This document shows, one piece after another, positions 20,171-30,013 of a DNA stretch of 64,000 nt (the stretch's first letter is position 1; every line of letters begins with the position of its first letter). The DNA lies in contig JAQTXD010000002.1 of the NCBI GenBank assembly GCA_028688955.1, positions 1-64,000 on the forward strand, given 5' to 3'. The stretch is from Desulfuromonadaceae bacterium. Its GTDB lineage: Bacteria > Desulfobacterota > Desulfuromonadia > Geobacterales > Pseudopelobacteraceae. The notes under the pieces are model-generated. The model did no database searches. It was not told the origin of the DNA and saw only the letters and a program-made list of their open reading frames with translations. A program made the position numbers and the translations under genes.

Positions 20171-20734
20171 ATGCGCGAATTCAACATTGGGGCTAAAATT
20201 AAGAAGCTCCGCCTTTCAAAAAAGCTGACCCTCCAGGCTGTTGCCAAGGAGACCGGTTTTTCACCGGCTCTTATTTCCCAAATTGAAAATAATAACGTTT
20301 CACCTCCGATTGCCACCCTCTCCAGAATTGCAAAATTCTTTGATGTCAAGATAGGACTTTTCTTCACTGAAGACGAGGAAGAGTGCCGCTATGAAGTTGT
20401 CCGCAGTCATGAGCGAAAAGTGATCCACCGTGTTATATCCAAGGCTGGCACAAGTCAGGGCTATTCCTACGAATCACTTTCATTTCACAAGCAGAACAAG
20501 AAGATGGAACCGTTCCTGCTCTCCATTACCGAAAAGGCACTTGAGGAGAACACCTACAGTCACGATGGAGAAGAGTTTCTCTTCGTTATAAAAGGTACTG
20601 CAGAACTCATGCTCGACGATAAACGGATCATTCTTGAGGAAGGAGATTGCGTGTATTTCGATTCGTCGCTAAAACACCGTCTGCTTTCGGAGGATGGCAC
20701 TGAAGTCAAAGTGCTTGCCGTCGTCACACGATAA
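20171..20734 (+). CDS. XRE-family transcriptional regulator with C-terminal cupin domain
   Basis: N-terminal HTH (LTLQAVAKETGFSPALISQIENNNVSPPIATL), C-terminal cupin (DGEEFLFVIKGTAELMLDDKRIILEEGDCVYFDSSLKH). Confidence 0.9.
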   Translation: MREFNIGAKIKKLRLSKKLTLQAVAKETGFSPALISQIENNNVSPPIATLSRIAKFFDVKIGLFFTEDEEECRYEVVRSHERKVIHRVISKAGTSQGYSYESLSFHKQNKKMEPFLLSITEKALEENTYSHDGEEFLFVIKGTAELMLDDKRIILEEGDCVYFDSSLKHRLLSEDGTEVKVLAVVTR

Positions 20735-20794
20735 ACTGACACCACTGAATACAATCAAACACTAGGTCGTTGATATAACCACTAAACTTGAAGG

Positions 20795-22528
20795 ATGGCG
20801 AAGATGTCAAAAACTGCAATAAAACCATCGCTGAAAAACCCGTTTGCACCGACTGAAACTCTCGATTTCATGATCCCCGGAGAAATTCCTGGAAAAAAAG
20901 GGGGTTACGAAGAGGCCATGCATGCTGGTCACGACCTGATCCAGCGTCCAATGAAATCGGTAAGCATTAACCAGATTGAAAAGCAGCACTTCAAAAAACG
21001 CATGACCGTCTGGGAACGAATTCGCGTATTAACAGAAAACGAGCCCAATATTCTCTTTCAAAACTGGGGCAAGAACCTGGACGGCGCTTCTTTGGTGACC
21101 GGAATTCTCAATATCGGCGGCCGCGACGTTGCGCTTTACGGACATGACTTCACCGTACGTGCCGGGTCTATTGATGCCACCAACGGTCGTAAACTGGCAC
21201 TGCTTTTCCAGATGGCCGGCGAGAAAGGCATTCCGCTGATCGGCATGAATGACTCCGCAGGGGCGTTTGTTCCTGCCGGTGTCGGCGGCCTGGACGGATA
21301 TGCAGAAGCCTTTACGGCACTCCGCAAGATAAGTGGTGTGGTTCCCTCCATTATGTGCATGTTCGGTTTCAATGCCGGTGGCGGCAGCTACCTTCCGCGC
21401 CAGGGCAGCTTTCTGATCCAGCCTCAGGACACCTTCTTCGGACTGACCGGACCGGGAGTTGTCAAATCGGTTCTCGGTGAGGATGTGACCCCTGAAGACT
21501 TGGGTGGACCTAAAGTCCATGGCCAGTCGGGGGTAGCCGACATGACCGTCGAGGATGAGGTTGATGCGCTTCGCACCGCCCTGAGCCTGCTTTCCTATCT
21601 TCCTGACAACAACAGCGTCATGTCCCGCTTCCGTGAAACGAGTGACCCGCTGGATCGTAAAACATGGGAGATAAACACCCTGTTGAAGAAATCGTTCAAC
21701 TCTCCTACCGGCTTCAATACACCTTTTGATGTATCTATCATGATCCAGCAGATTTGTGATCATGGTGACTATTTTGAACTTCAACGTGACAGGGCTCGCG
21801 AAGCGGTAACCGCCCTCGGTCGTCTGGGCGGCAATGTCGTCGGCTTCGTTGCCAACAACAGCGCAGTTTCTTCCGGTCAGATCACCGTTGACTCCGCCTA
21901 CAAGATTGCCCGTTTCAACCGTTTCTGCAATATCTACAACATCCCGATGATCTTCATGGAGGATACAACCGGATTCCTGCCGGGGCGTGAACAGGAAGGC
22001 CGCGGCATTGTTCAGGCAGGACGCGCCATGCTGGACTCCATCGTTGATATCAGAACGCCACGCATTCTGCTGATCATCCGCAACGCTTACGGCGGAGCAT
22101 ATGCCTCTTACAACAACTACCCGACCGGAGCTGACCTGGTACTGGCGCTTCCGACAACCCGTCTCGCGGTTATGGGCCCGGCCGGCAAAGAATTTGTCTA
22201 CAAGAGCGAGGTGCAGAAAATGCGTGCCGCCGTTGCACAACGGGTAAAATCAGGCATCGAGGAGCGCGTTGCTTCAGGCATGTCTCCCGGCGAAGCCAAG
22301 ATAGATGCCGAGGCAGATGCCGCCGACTGGCTGAAAGTAGAAGACGCGGCCCTGAACATGCGTTATGAAAAAGAGCTGATGAACCCGAAAGAGGGTCTGG
22401 CACTTGGCTCCATCTCCTCACTTGTCATGCCCACGGATCTGCGTCAGGTGCTCGGTGAGAACATGAACTTCTTCCTGCGTCATTACAAACCGGGCCCGAT
22501 GCAGGGCGTGCAGCGCGAGTTCCATTAA
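20795..22528 (+). CDS. Acyl-CoA (propionyl-CoA-like) carboxylase, carboxyltransferase subunit
   Basis: [69 protein letters not shown]. Confidence 0.9.
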   Translation: MAKMSKTAIKPSLKNPFAPTETLDFMIPGEIPGKKGGYEEAMHAGHDLIQRPMKSVSINQIEKQHFKKRMTVWERIRVLTENEPNILFQNWGKNLDGASLVTGILNIGGRDVALYGHDFTVRAGSIDATNGRKLALLFQMAGEKGIPLIGMNDSAGAFVPAGVGGLDGYAEAFTALRKISGVVPSIMCMFGFNAGGGSYLPRQGSFLIQPQDTFFGLTGPGVVKSVLGEDVTPEDLGGPKVHGQSGVADMTVEDEVDALRTALSLLSYLPDNNSVMSRFRETSDPLDRKTWEINTLLKKSFNSPTGFNTPFDVSIMIQQICDHGDYFELQRDRAREAVTALGRLGGNVVGFVANNSAVSSGQITVDSAYKIARFNRFCNIYNIPMIFMEDTTGFLPGREQEGRGIVQAGRAMLDSIVDIRTPRILLIIRNAYGGAYASYNNYPTGADLVLALPTTRLAVMGPAGKEFVYKSEVQKMRAAVAQRVKSGIEERVASGMSPGEAKIDAEADAADWLKVEDAALNMRYEKELMNPKEGLALGSISSLVMPTDLRQVLGENMNFFLRHYKPGPMQGVQREFH

Positions 22529-22566
22529 AATCAACTTAATTCGACACGACTGGAGATAGAGAGACC

Positions 22567-25476
22567 ATGCCACATACCGACTACTACAAGTATAATCCAC
22601 TGGTTCACCGGAACCGTAAACTGAGCAAGTCCACCTCCGAGTGGGTGCGCTCCTTTTCCTGTGAAGATCTCAAGCCGCTGATTGTCTGTCGCGGTCCGAT
22701 CCGCAAGGAGGCGATGGATGTCTATGAAGAGATGGGGATTACCCACTACGGCATCTTACTCTCTGAAAAGGATTCCATCATCTACCCGAATGCACTCGCG
22801 CCGGAATTACGTCAGCTGACTGATTCCCGTCGCGTCCACCGGGTACCTGACTACAGTGGCGCCAGTAAGGAAGAGCGCGTCGAGCGTATCAACCAGATCA
22901 TCCAGATGGCCCTTGACAACGGCTACGACTCTATTTTCGCCGGATACGGATTCATGGCTGAAGACGAAGAGTTTGTTGCCGCCATCGAAAAGGCCGGGCT
23001 CAAGTTCATCGGTCCCTGTTCCGTTACCCAGTCGCGGGCCGGCAAGAAAGATGAGGCCAAGCGGACCGCCCTGCAGGTTAATGTCAGTGTTACACCAGGT
23101 GTCGACAACGTCACCGCACGAACGCTGATCAAAAAATACCCTACCCGGGAAAAACTGCTCACATTGGCAACTGCCGAAGGCCTGGAGTGCGACAGCAAAC
23201 TCCTGAAAGACAAGACCATTACCATAGAAACCCTTGCCGACCACATCCTGATGGCCTCGTACAACAAGGGAATTGACCTGTTCTCGATTGATGAGCTTTG
23301 TGCACAGGTACAGATTGAAGTAACTGAGTTGTTCAAAAAGTATCCCCAGAGCCGCTTCCGTATCAAAGCAATCGGCGGCGGTGGCGGTAAGGGGCAGCGC
23401 ATTCTTGGCGCTTCACTCCTGGGCATTAAAAAGGCTGATGACAAGACGATCGCCAAAGCTGCTGCAGAAGCTCCGGCCATGGTTCGGGAGGTATTGAACG
23501 AGGTCAAGGCGAACGGTGTCGGCGACAACAAGAACGTTCTGATAGAATTAAACATCGAACAGACCCGCCATAACGAAATCCAGCTGCTGGGGAACGGTGA
23601 ATGGTGTATCGCTCTTGGAGGGCGAGACTGCTCGCTGCAGATGCACGAACAGAAACTGCTCGAGGTGTCCGTCACCCAGGAAGGGCTGCTGGCCGCTATT
23701 GCACGTGCCAAATCTGCCGGGAAAAAAGCTGAGGTTGCGGCACTCGAGTCCGACCTGAAGGTTCTGATACGCATGGAAGAGGAATCGGCCCGTTTTGGTC
23801 AGGCCGTAAAGCTTGATTCGGCGTCAACCTTTGAATGTATCGTCGATCGTGACCGCCACTTCTTTATGGAGGTAAACACCCGCATCCAGGTTGAGCACCG
23901 TGTTACCGAACTCTGCTACAGCCTCAAGTTTACCAACCCTAATGACGAGAACGACTTCTTTATTGTTGAGTCACTGGTTGAAGCGATGGCCCTGCTGGCC
24001 CAGCATAAGGTCCGCCTGCCGAAACCGGAGAGGATTGTCCGCTTCAATGCTTCTGTTGAGGCCCGCCTCAATGCAACTGATGCTTCTCTCTCTCCCCATG
24101 CCGGCGGCATGATCCGCTACTGGTCAAAACCGATCAAGGGCGAAGTCCGTGACGATCAGGGCATCAGCATGACTAACCCGGATACCGGTATTTTCATGAA
24201 GTACAAGGTTGCCGGTGCCTATGATTCAAATATTGCCCTGCTCCTTACCAAGGGAGAAGATCGACTGGCAAGCTACGAGCGTCTTTCCGACGTTCTGTGC
24301 AGCACCACTCTGCGCGGCAGTGCACTGTCGACGAACCTTGAATTCCATTATGGACTGGTTAACTGGTTCCTGGGCAGGAACGTCATGGCAAAACCGACGA
24401 CCCGCTTTGTGCTCCCGTATCTTGCACTGGTCGGAACATTAAAAGAAGAGGCCAACCGGCTTGATGTGGTATTTGCCTTCTTCCAGATGAAGAAGCACTA
24501 TGCGAAGCATATTACTGAGCAGTATGCCGACCAGCCTGATGTATGCGCCAAAGAGCTGAAGAATATGTCATCGCTGCTTGATCGTAAAGGGACCCTGATC
24601 ACCCGCCCCATGGAACGTCTCCTTGGCGATCCGCACCTGCTCTCGGGCTGGCTGAGTATGAATACGAAAAATTTCCGCTTTGAAAAGGGCAAGGTCATCT
24701 GGCTGCGAAATCCTCTCGGAGTGCTGAGCGAAACTTACGAATACCTGCACATGAATTACCGCCCGCACAAGCCGGCGGCTGAAATCATCTGGAGTCACGA
24801 CAACGAGCTTTTGCAGCAGTCACTGCACTTCTACCGTACCCTGCGTGAAAGACTCGGGTTAGAGCGGGAAGAATACTTCAAACTGAATGAGCTGGTCAAA
24901 AAAGAAAAACCGCAGGCCGGGTTTGATGCCGAAACGTGGGAACAGATCCGTTCCGCCCATTTCGGCTATGAGGCAGGACTCGAACTGCTTGCAATGCTGT
25001 TCCTGATTGGTGAAAACACCAATTTCTGGGATATGAAGGTTCAGGATGATCTGGAGGTCGTAATCCCCGACTATCTCACCGACCTCGACCTGCAGGCACG
25101 GATGAAGAAAATTCTGGTGCCGCCACCGGCAACCAAGGCAGATGAAATCGTGGCCGTATGTGGCGGAATGTATTATGGACAGGAAGCGCCCGGCCTGCCG
25201 TCGTTTGTTCATGAAGGGATGCACTTCGAGAAAGATCAGCCGCTCTATATAATCGAAGTCATGAAGATGTTTAACACGGTCCGGGCTCAATTTTCCGGGA
25301 CAATTGACAAGATCATCATGGAAGGCGCTAACGGTTCCATCGTCCAGAAAGGACAACCTCTCTTCAAGATAACCCCCGACGAGAAATTCGTGGAAGTGGA
25401 CGAGGCTGAAGTCGAGCGGGGAAAACGCGAATGCACATCGAAATATCTTAAGGCTGTGCTGCACAACACGTTGTAA
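22567..25476 (+). CDS. Acyl-CoA carboxylase biotin carboxylase subunit fused to C-terminal biotinyl carrier domain, long atypical architecture
   Basis: ATP-grasp region (KAIGGGGGKGQRI, FMEVNTRIQVEHRVTE) and biotin site IIEVMKMFN; 969 aa. Confidence 0.88.
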   Translation: MPHTDYYKYNPLVHRNRKLSKSTSEWVRSFSCEDLKPLIVCRGPIRKEAMDVYEEMGITHYGILLSEKDSIIYPNALAPELRQLTDSRRVHRVPDYSGASKEERVERINQIIQMALDNGYDSIFAGYGFMAEDEEFVAAIEKAGLKFIGPCSVTQSRAGKKDEAKRTALQVNVSVTPGVDNVTARTLIKKYPTREKLLTLATAEGLECDSKLLKDKTITIETLADHILMASYNKGIDLFSIDELCAQVQIEVTELFKKYPQSRFRIKAIGGGGGKGQRILGASLLGIKKADDKTIAKAAAEAPAMVREVLNEVKANGVGDNKNVLIELNIEQTRHNEIQLLGNGEWCIALGGRDCSLQMHEQKLLEVSVTQEGLLAAIARAKSAGKKAEVAALESDLKVLIRMEEESARFGQAVKLDSASTFECIVDRDRHFFMEVNTRIQVEHRVTELCYSLKFTNPNDENDFFIVESLVEAMALLAQHKVRLPKPERIVRFNASVEARLNATDASLSPHAGGMIRYWSKPIKGEVRDDQGISMTNPDTGIFMKYKVAGAYDSNIALLLTKGEDRLASYERLSDVLCSTTLRGSALSTNLEFHYGLVNWFLGRNVMAKPTTRFVLPYLALVGTLKEEANRLDVVFAFFQMKKHYAKHITEQYADQPDVCAKELKNMSSLLDRKGTLITRPMERLLGDPHLLSGWLSMNTKNFRFEKGKVIWLRNPLGVLSETYEYLHMNYRPHKPAAEIIWSHDNELLQQSLHFYRTLRERLGLEREEYFKLNELVKKEKPQAGFDAETWEQIRSAHFGYEAGLELLAMLFLIGENTNFWDMKVQDDLEVVIPDYLTDLDLQARMKKILVPPPATKADEIVAVCGGMYYGQEAPGLPSFVHEGMHFEKDQPLYIIEVMKMFNTVRAQFSGTIDKIIMEGANGSIVQKGQPLFKITPDEKFVEVDEAEVERGKRECTSKYLKAVLHNTL

Positions 25477-25506
25477 GTGTAGATGCGTAAGTAACGATGA
25501 AATGTT

Positions 25507-25550
25507 GGCCAGGGCGGGGAGTGCAACTTCTCCCCTGGCCTTTTTCTTTT
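25507..25550 (+). terminator. Intrinsic terminator after the biotin carboxylase gene
   Basis: GGCCAGGG...CCCCTGGCC stem followed by TTTTTCTTTT. Confidence 0.8.
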
Positions 25551-25579
25551 AAATTAAATCTATGAAAAAGGGGTCTCGT

Positions 25580-27232
25580 ATGAGTATCAGCGACAACAAA
25601 AAAATATGGAATGAGAAAGTGACAAAAAGCCTTGCCAAATCGCCGGAGCGCATGGATCCGTTCCTGACGTCATCAAACATAGAAATGGAACGCTGCTTCA
25701 CTCCGGGCTTTGACTATCCCGGTTATGAAGAACAATTGGGTTTTCCGGGCGAATACCCCTACACACGCGGAGTGCAACCGACAATGTATCGCGGGCGCTT
25801 CTGGACCATGCGCCAATACGCCGGCTTCGGCACAGCAAAAGAATCAAACGAGCGGTATAAATACCTTCTCTCAGCCGGCCAGACAGGGCTTTCCATCGCC
25901 TTTGACCTGCCGACCCAGATGGGCTATGACTCCGATGCCGGCATGAGCCTCGGTGAAGTCGGTAAGGTTGGCGTCGCCATTGACTCACTGGCGGATATGG
26001 AAATTCTCTTCGACGGAATTCCGCTCGACAAGGTTTCCACTTCTATGACAATCAACTCCACCGCTGCCATTTTGCTCTGCATGTACATTGCGGTTGCTGA
26101 GAAGCAGGGGGTATCGGCAGACAAGATCTCCGGAACAATCCAGAACGATATCCTCAAAGAGTACATGGCTCGCGGAACGTATATCTATCCTCCCAAAGAA
26201 TCCATGAGAATCATCACCGACATTTTTGCCTACTGCAAGGATAATGTACCCAAGTGGAATACAATATCCATCTCCGGATACCACATTCGCGAAGCAGGTT
26301 CCAGCGCCGTACAGGAAGTTGCCTTTACCCTGGCAGACGGTATCGCCTATGTCGATGCCGCCATAAAAGCCGGTCTGGAAGTGGATGAATTTGCGCCTCG
26401 CCTGGCCTTCTTCTTCAACGCCCACAACAATCTTTTTGAAGAGGTCGCCAAGTTCCGTGCCGCTCGACGTATCTGGGCAAAAATCATGACTGAACGCTTT
26501 GGTGCCAAAGATCCGAAATCTCAGATGCTTCGTTTTCACACCCAGACTGCAGGATGCACTCTGACTGCACAACAGCCTGACAACAACATCATGCGCGTCA
26601 CTATCCAGGCTCTTTCTGCTGTATTGGGAGGAACCCAGTCATTGCATACCAACTCCCGCGACGAAGCGCTGGCACTGCCGACTGAAGATTCAGTCAGGAT
26701 TGCACTGCGCACACAACAGGTTATCGCCTATGAATCCGGTGCGGCAGACAGCATCGATCCACTGGCAGGGTCATTTCTGGTGGAATCACTAACCGACCAG
26801 ATTGAAAAGGCTGCACTGGAATACATTGCAAAGATTGACAGCCTTGGCGGAGCAGTTGAGGCAATTTCCCGTGGATTCCAACAGAAGGAAATTCAGGATT
26901 CAGCCTACTGCTACCAGAAGGACATTGAAAAAGACCAGCTGATCATTGTTGGCGTCAATAAGTTTACCGTCACGGAACCACCTCCAACCGGTCTGCTCAA
27001 GGTGAAGGAAGAGGTAGAGATTTCACAGAAAGCGTCACTGGCAGCAATGAAGGGTAGTCGTGACAACGCTGCCGTAAAAGCATCTCTGGCGCAACTGGAA
27101 GCTGCCGCGAAAAGCACCGACAACCTCATGCCGCATATTCTGGCAGCGGTAAAGACCTACGCAACTCTGGGTGAAATTGCCGATGTGTTCAGAGTGGTTT
27201 TCGGGAAGCATACGGAGACTGTAGTACTGTAA
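25580..27232 (+). CDS. Methylmalonyl-CoA mutase large (catalytic) subunit, without B12-binding domain
   Basis: [74 protein letters not shown]; ends before a DxHxxG domain. Confidence 0.93.
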   Translation: MSISDNKKIWNEKVTKSLAKSPERMDPFLTSSNIEMERCFTPGFDYPGYEEQLGFPGEYPYTRGVQPTMYRGRFWTMRQYAGFGTAKESNERYKYLLSAGQTGLSIAFDLPTQMGYDSDAGMSLGEVGKVGVAIDSLADMEILFDGIPLDKVSTSMTINSTAAILLCMYIAVAEKQGVSADKISGTIQNDILKEYMARGTYIYPPKESMRIITDIFAYCKDNVPKWNTISISGYHIREAGSSAVQEVAFTLADGIAYVDAAIKAGLEVDEFAPRLAFFFNAHNNLFEEVAKFRAARRIWAKIMTERFGAKDPKSQMLRFHTQTAGCTLTAQQPDNNIMRVTIQALSAVLGGTQSLHTNSRDEALALPTEDSVRIALRTQQVIAYESGAADSIDPLAGSFLVESLTDQIEKAALEYIAKIDSLGGAVEAISRGFQQKEIQDSAYCYQKDIEKDQLIIVGVNKFTVTEPPPTGLLKVKEEVEISQKASLAAMKGSRDNAAVKASLAQLEAAAKSTDNLMPHILAAVKTYATLGEIADVFRVVFGKHTETVVL

Positions 27233-27645
27233 TGCATGGAATAACACGGAGCAACGGTGCAACGGAGATAACTCTCTTTGAATCCAAGTTGACTGACGTG
27301 ATTATTGGCTGTGGGGTGACTGTTCACAGCGCACTTGGTCCAGGGTTGTTAGAATCAGTCTACGAAACATGCCTTGAATACGAGCTTAAGCAGTCTGGTT
27401 TACGTGTTGAAAGACAAAAACAATTGCCGATCAGCTATAAGGATATCAAACTAGATGACAGCCTTCGAATAGACATGGTTGTTAATAATTTGGTTATCAT
27501 AGAGTTGAAGTGTGTTGATAAATTGCTACCTGTCCATGAAGCACAACTTTTTACATATCTCAAATTGTCAGGTATTCGGACGGGGCTTCTGTTAAATTTT
27601 TACACAAAGCTACTTAAAGACGGAATTAAAAGAATCGTCTGTTGA
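27232..27645 (+). CDS. GxxExxY family protein
   Basis: GPGLLESVYETCLEYEL signature plus RIDMVVNNLVIIELKCVDKLLPVHEAQLFTYLKLSGIRTGLLLNF. Confidence 0.9.
   Translation: MHGITRSNGATEITLFESKLTDVIIGCGVTVHSALGPGLLESVYETCLEYELKQSGLRVERQKQLPISYKDIKLDDSLRIDMVVNNLVIIELKCVDKLLPVHEAQLFTYLKLSGIRTGLLLNFYTKLLKDGIKRIVC
27240..27272 (+). repeat. Left ACGGAG-type repeat block, inverted relative to 27647-27677
   Basis: AATAACACGGAGCAACGGTGCAACGGAGATAAC; AATAACACGGAG is the exact reverse complement of CTCCGTGTTATT at 27666-27677. Confidence 0.85.
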
Positions 27646-27646
27646 C

Positions 27647-27677
27647 ATTCTCCGTTTCTCCGTATCTCCGTGTTATT
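27647..27677 (-). repeat. Right ACGGAG-type repeat block
   Basis: ATTCTCCGTTTCTCCGTATCTCCGTGTTATT directly after the GxxExxY stop codon. Confidence 0.85.
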
Positions 27678-27691
27678 ACAAAGAGGTTTAA

Positions 27692-28096
27692 ATGCTTACA
27701 AAAATAAATCATATCGGTATTGCCGTAAAATCACTTGACGATTCAGTCCCCTTCTACCGCGACAACCTAGGCATGACCCTCTCCGGGATTGAGGAGGTTA
27801 CCGAACAGAAGGTGCGGGTCGCCATGCTGCAGATCGGCGAATCGATGATAGAACTTCTGGAACCGACAGCAGAGGACAGCCCGGTGGCGAAGTTCATAGA
27901 AAAGAATGGCCCCGGCATCCACCATATAGCCTATGAAGTCGCTGATATCGAAGCGGCGATACGCAAACTGCGTAGTGACGGCACCCGCATGATCGACGAA
28001 CAGCCGCGCCATGGCGCGCATGGTACCCGTATTGCGTTTATACACCCGAAAAGCAGTAATGGTGTTCTGACGGAATTGTGCCAGTCAGGACATTGA
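27692..28096 (+). CDS. mce: Methylmalonyl-CoA epimerase
   Basis: INHIGIAVKSLDDSVPFYRDNLGM, GPGIHHIAYEV, HPKSSNGVLTELCQ (VOC fold). Confidence 0.93.
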   Translation: MLTKINHIGIAVKSLDDSVPFYRDNLGMTLSGIEEVTEQKVRVAMLQIGESMIELLEPTAEDSPVAKFIEKNGPGIHHIAYEVADIEAAIRKLRSDGTRMIDEQPRHGAHGTRIAFIHPKSSNGVLTELCQSGH

Positions 28097-28167
28097 ATAT
28101 AAAACAGGATATTGACGCGTAATTTCTATTTTTTACAGTCAGTTAGCCGAACATTAATAATTTTGTG

Positions 28168-28197
28168 TTGACATACGTTTGATTTGTAGTTTATATA
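28168..28197 (+). promoter_or_regulatory. Putative sigma70 promoter for the porin leader
   Basis: TTGACA (28168-28173), 17-18 nt spacer, TTATAT/TATATA. Confidence 0.55.
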
Positions 28198-28204
28198 TCC
28201 GTTC

Positions 28205-28554
28205 CAAATAGAACAGCACCTGAGACAACGTACCTATCAAGTAGCTAACCGACTATAATTACTGAACACCAGCGAGGCTGGCAGCAACTACCGGGAGCGA
28301 AACACACTGTGAACGTTTCAGAATCAAGTAAACATATGCGTAGGGATAATCATACCTTTAGGCAACCGCTTCTGAGCCGGATGCCTAAAGGTATTTGTGC
28401 TTTGAAGACTCATTATTACTTTTAATGGCGCTGGCACCAGAGAGGTTCAGGCCAAATTGACTCCGAAAGGTGGTGAGCAACGGCATCAAGCTAATCTGAC
28501 AGTACGTTAACCGCAGTTGTACAAGCAACTAATCATACAATGGGAGGAACACAC
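28205..28554 (+). promoter_or_regulatory. Long (~350 nt) structured 5' leader of the porin gene, class unassigned
   Basis: Perfect 13-bp stem ATACCTTTAGGCA (28352-28364) / TGCCTAAAGGTAT (28382-28394), other GC-rich segments, no credible ORF. Confidence 0.45.
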
Positions 28555-29904
28555 ATGAATTTTAAAAAAACAGTAGCAATCGCAACAGCAGCAGGCGCAC
28601 TCGCAGCAATCTCCGTACCGGCATTTGCCTTTGAGAACGAGTTTCACGGTATGTACCGTCTGCGCGCAATTATGTCGAATTTTGAAAATGCAGATGCCAC
28701 ACTGGGAGGTGTTTTAGCAAAGGATGCGAAAACGATGATGGAATTTGAGCAGCGCGCACGCATTCAATATATTGCAAAAGCCAGTGACGACCTGAAACTG
28801 GTTACCCATTTTGAGATGGACTCAACATGGGGTGACAATTCAGGAGGCAACGGTGGTCGTGGAATTGGCGGCGCTGCCGGCGCTGACAGCGTGAACCTTG
28901 AAACAAAGAACGTGTATCTTGATTTTAACTGCCCACTGACCGGTGCAAATGTAAAATTGGGTATCCAGGGTTTCACTGATGCGTACAAGGGCATTTACTT
29001 CAACGATGATCTGGGTGGCGTATTCCTGAGTAAAAATCTCGGCGGTGTAAAAGCTACCGCTGGCTTTGCCCGTCTCTTTGATGGGACAACATGGACAGCA
29101 GCAGGAGCACTGAATGCGTCCAATGTTACTAGTGGTCGTAAAACTGCTGACCTCTACGTTTTAGACGCCAAATACAACCTTAACAAAGACATGACTGTAG
29201 GTGGTTCCTATTACCTGTACCGCAATGATATGACCTATAAGACTCAGGATGTTCATACGATAGGTGTTAATGCCGCAGCCAAAATGGGTACTGTAGCTGT
29301 TGATGGATTTGTTCTTCTGCAGGCAGGCGAGGATAGTGCCAGAAGAGATTTACTGGCATTTGCTGCACAGGTTGCAGCTAAGGCAGCGGTTGGTCCTGGC
29401 TCCTTGAGCGCTTCTATCCTGTACGCATCCGGCGATGACGGTAAAGACGCAAAGAAAAGTAGCGCCTTCCAGACCACACCGAATGGCGGTCCTGGCTCTT
29501 CAAGCACCTTTTATTCATCTAACATGGCGTTGCTTATGAGAACCATCTATGCTATGGATACTGACAAGGCTCTTGTGACTTCTACTAACAACGGCGACCA
29601 AGGCCTTCTTCTCGGCACGGTTGGTTTTGGTGCAGATATCAAGAAAGATCTTTCAGCCTCTGCAAACATTGGCGTTGGCATGGATGCTCAGCGTAATACA
29701 ACCACGAGTTCCAGCAGCAAATACATGGGAACTGAACTTAACGCATCTTTGAATTATAAGCTTTTCAGCAACCTCACCTCCACGTTTCAAGCAGCATATG
29801 TAGTATTGGGTGATCGTTACAAAGGTGTTGGTACTGGCGTTGCTGCTAATAAAACACCAGACAACCCTTACCTGACAGAAATTATGTTTAACTATACGTT
29901 CTAA
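28555..29904 (+). CDS. Outer-membrane porin-like beta-barrel protein
   Basis: Signal peptide, FENEFHGMYRLRAIMSNFEN, alternating strands, C-terminal FNYTF; GGGAGG RBS before MNFKKTVAIA. Confidence 0.8.
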   Translation: MNFKKTVAIATAAGALAAISVPAFAFENEFHGMYRLRAIMSNFENADATLGGVLAKDAKTMMEFEQRARIQYIAKASDDLKLVTHFEMDSTWGDNSGGNGGRGIGGAAGADSVNLETKNVYLDFNCPLTGANVKLGIQGFTDAYKGIYFNDDLGGVFLSKNLGGVKATAGFARLFDGTTWTAAGALNASNVTSGRKTADLYVLDAKYNLNKDMTVGGSYYLYRNDMTYKTQDVHTIGVNAAAKMGTVAVDGFVLLQAGEDSARRDLLAFAAQVAAKAAVGPGSLSASILYASGDDGKDAKKSSAFQTTPNGGPGSSSTFYSSNMALLMRTIYAMDTDKALVTSTNNGDQGLLLGTVGFGADIKKDLSASANIGVGMDAQRNTTTSSSSKYMGTELNASLNYKLFSNLTSTFQAAYVVLGDRYKGVGTGVAANKTPDNPYLTEIMFNYTF

Positions 29905-29929
29905 TTTTAAGATTAGCATATGAACGTGA

Positions 29930-29957
29930 GGGCGGGAGAAATCCCGCCCTTTTTTTT
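29930..29957 (+). terminator. Intrinsic terminator after porin gene
   Basis: GGGCGGGAGAAATCCCGCCC + T8. Confidence 0.9.
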
Positions 29958-30013
29958 GACCTGCGCGATGGGTTTGTGCCATAATCCGCAATCAAAAAAT
30001 GAACGGGGGAAAA

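Noticed and set aside
21029-22240. 403-aa minus-strand ORF
   Set aside because: Fully antisense to the strongly conserved carboxyltransferase gene; composition is typical of a shadow ORF
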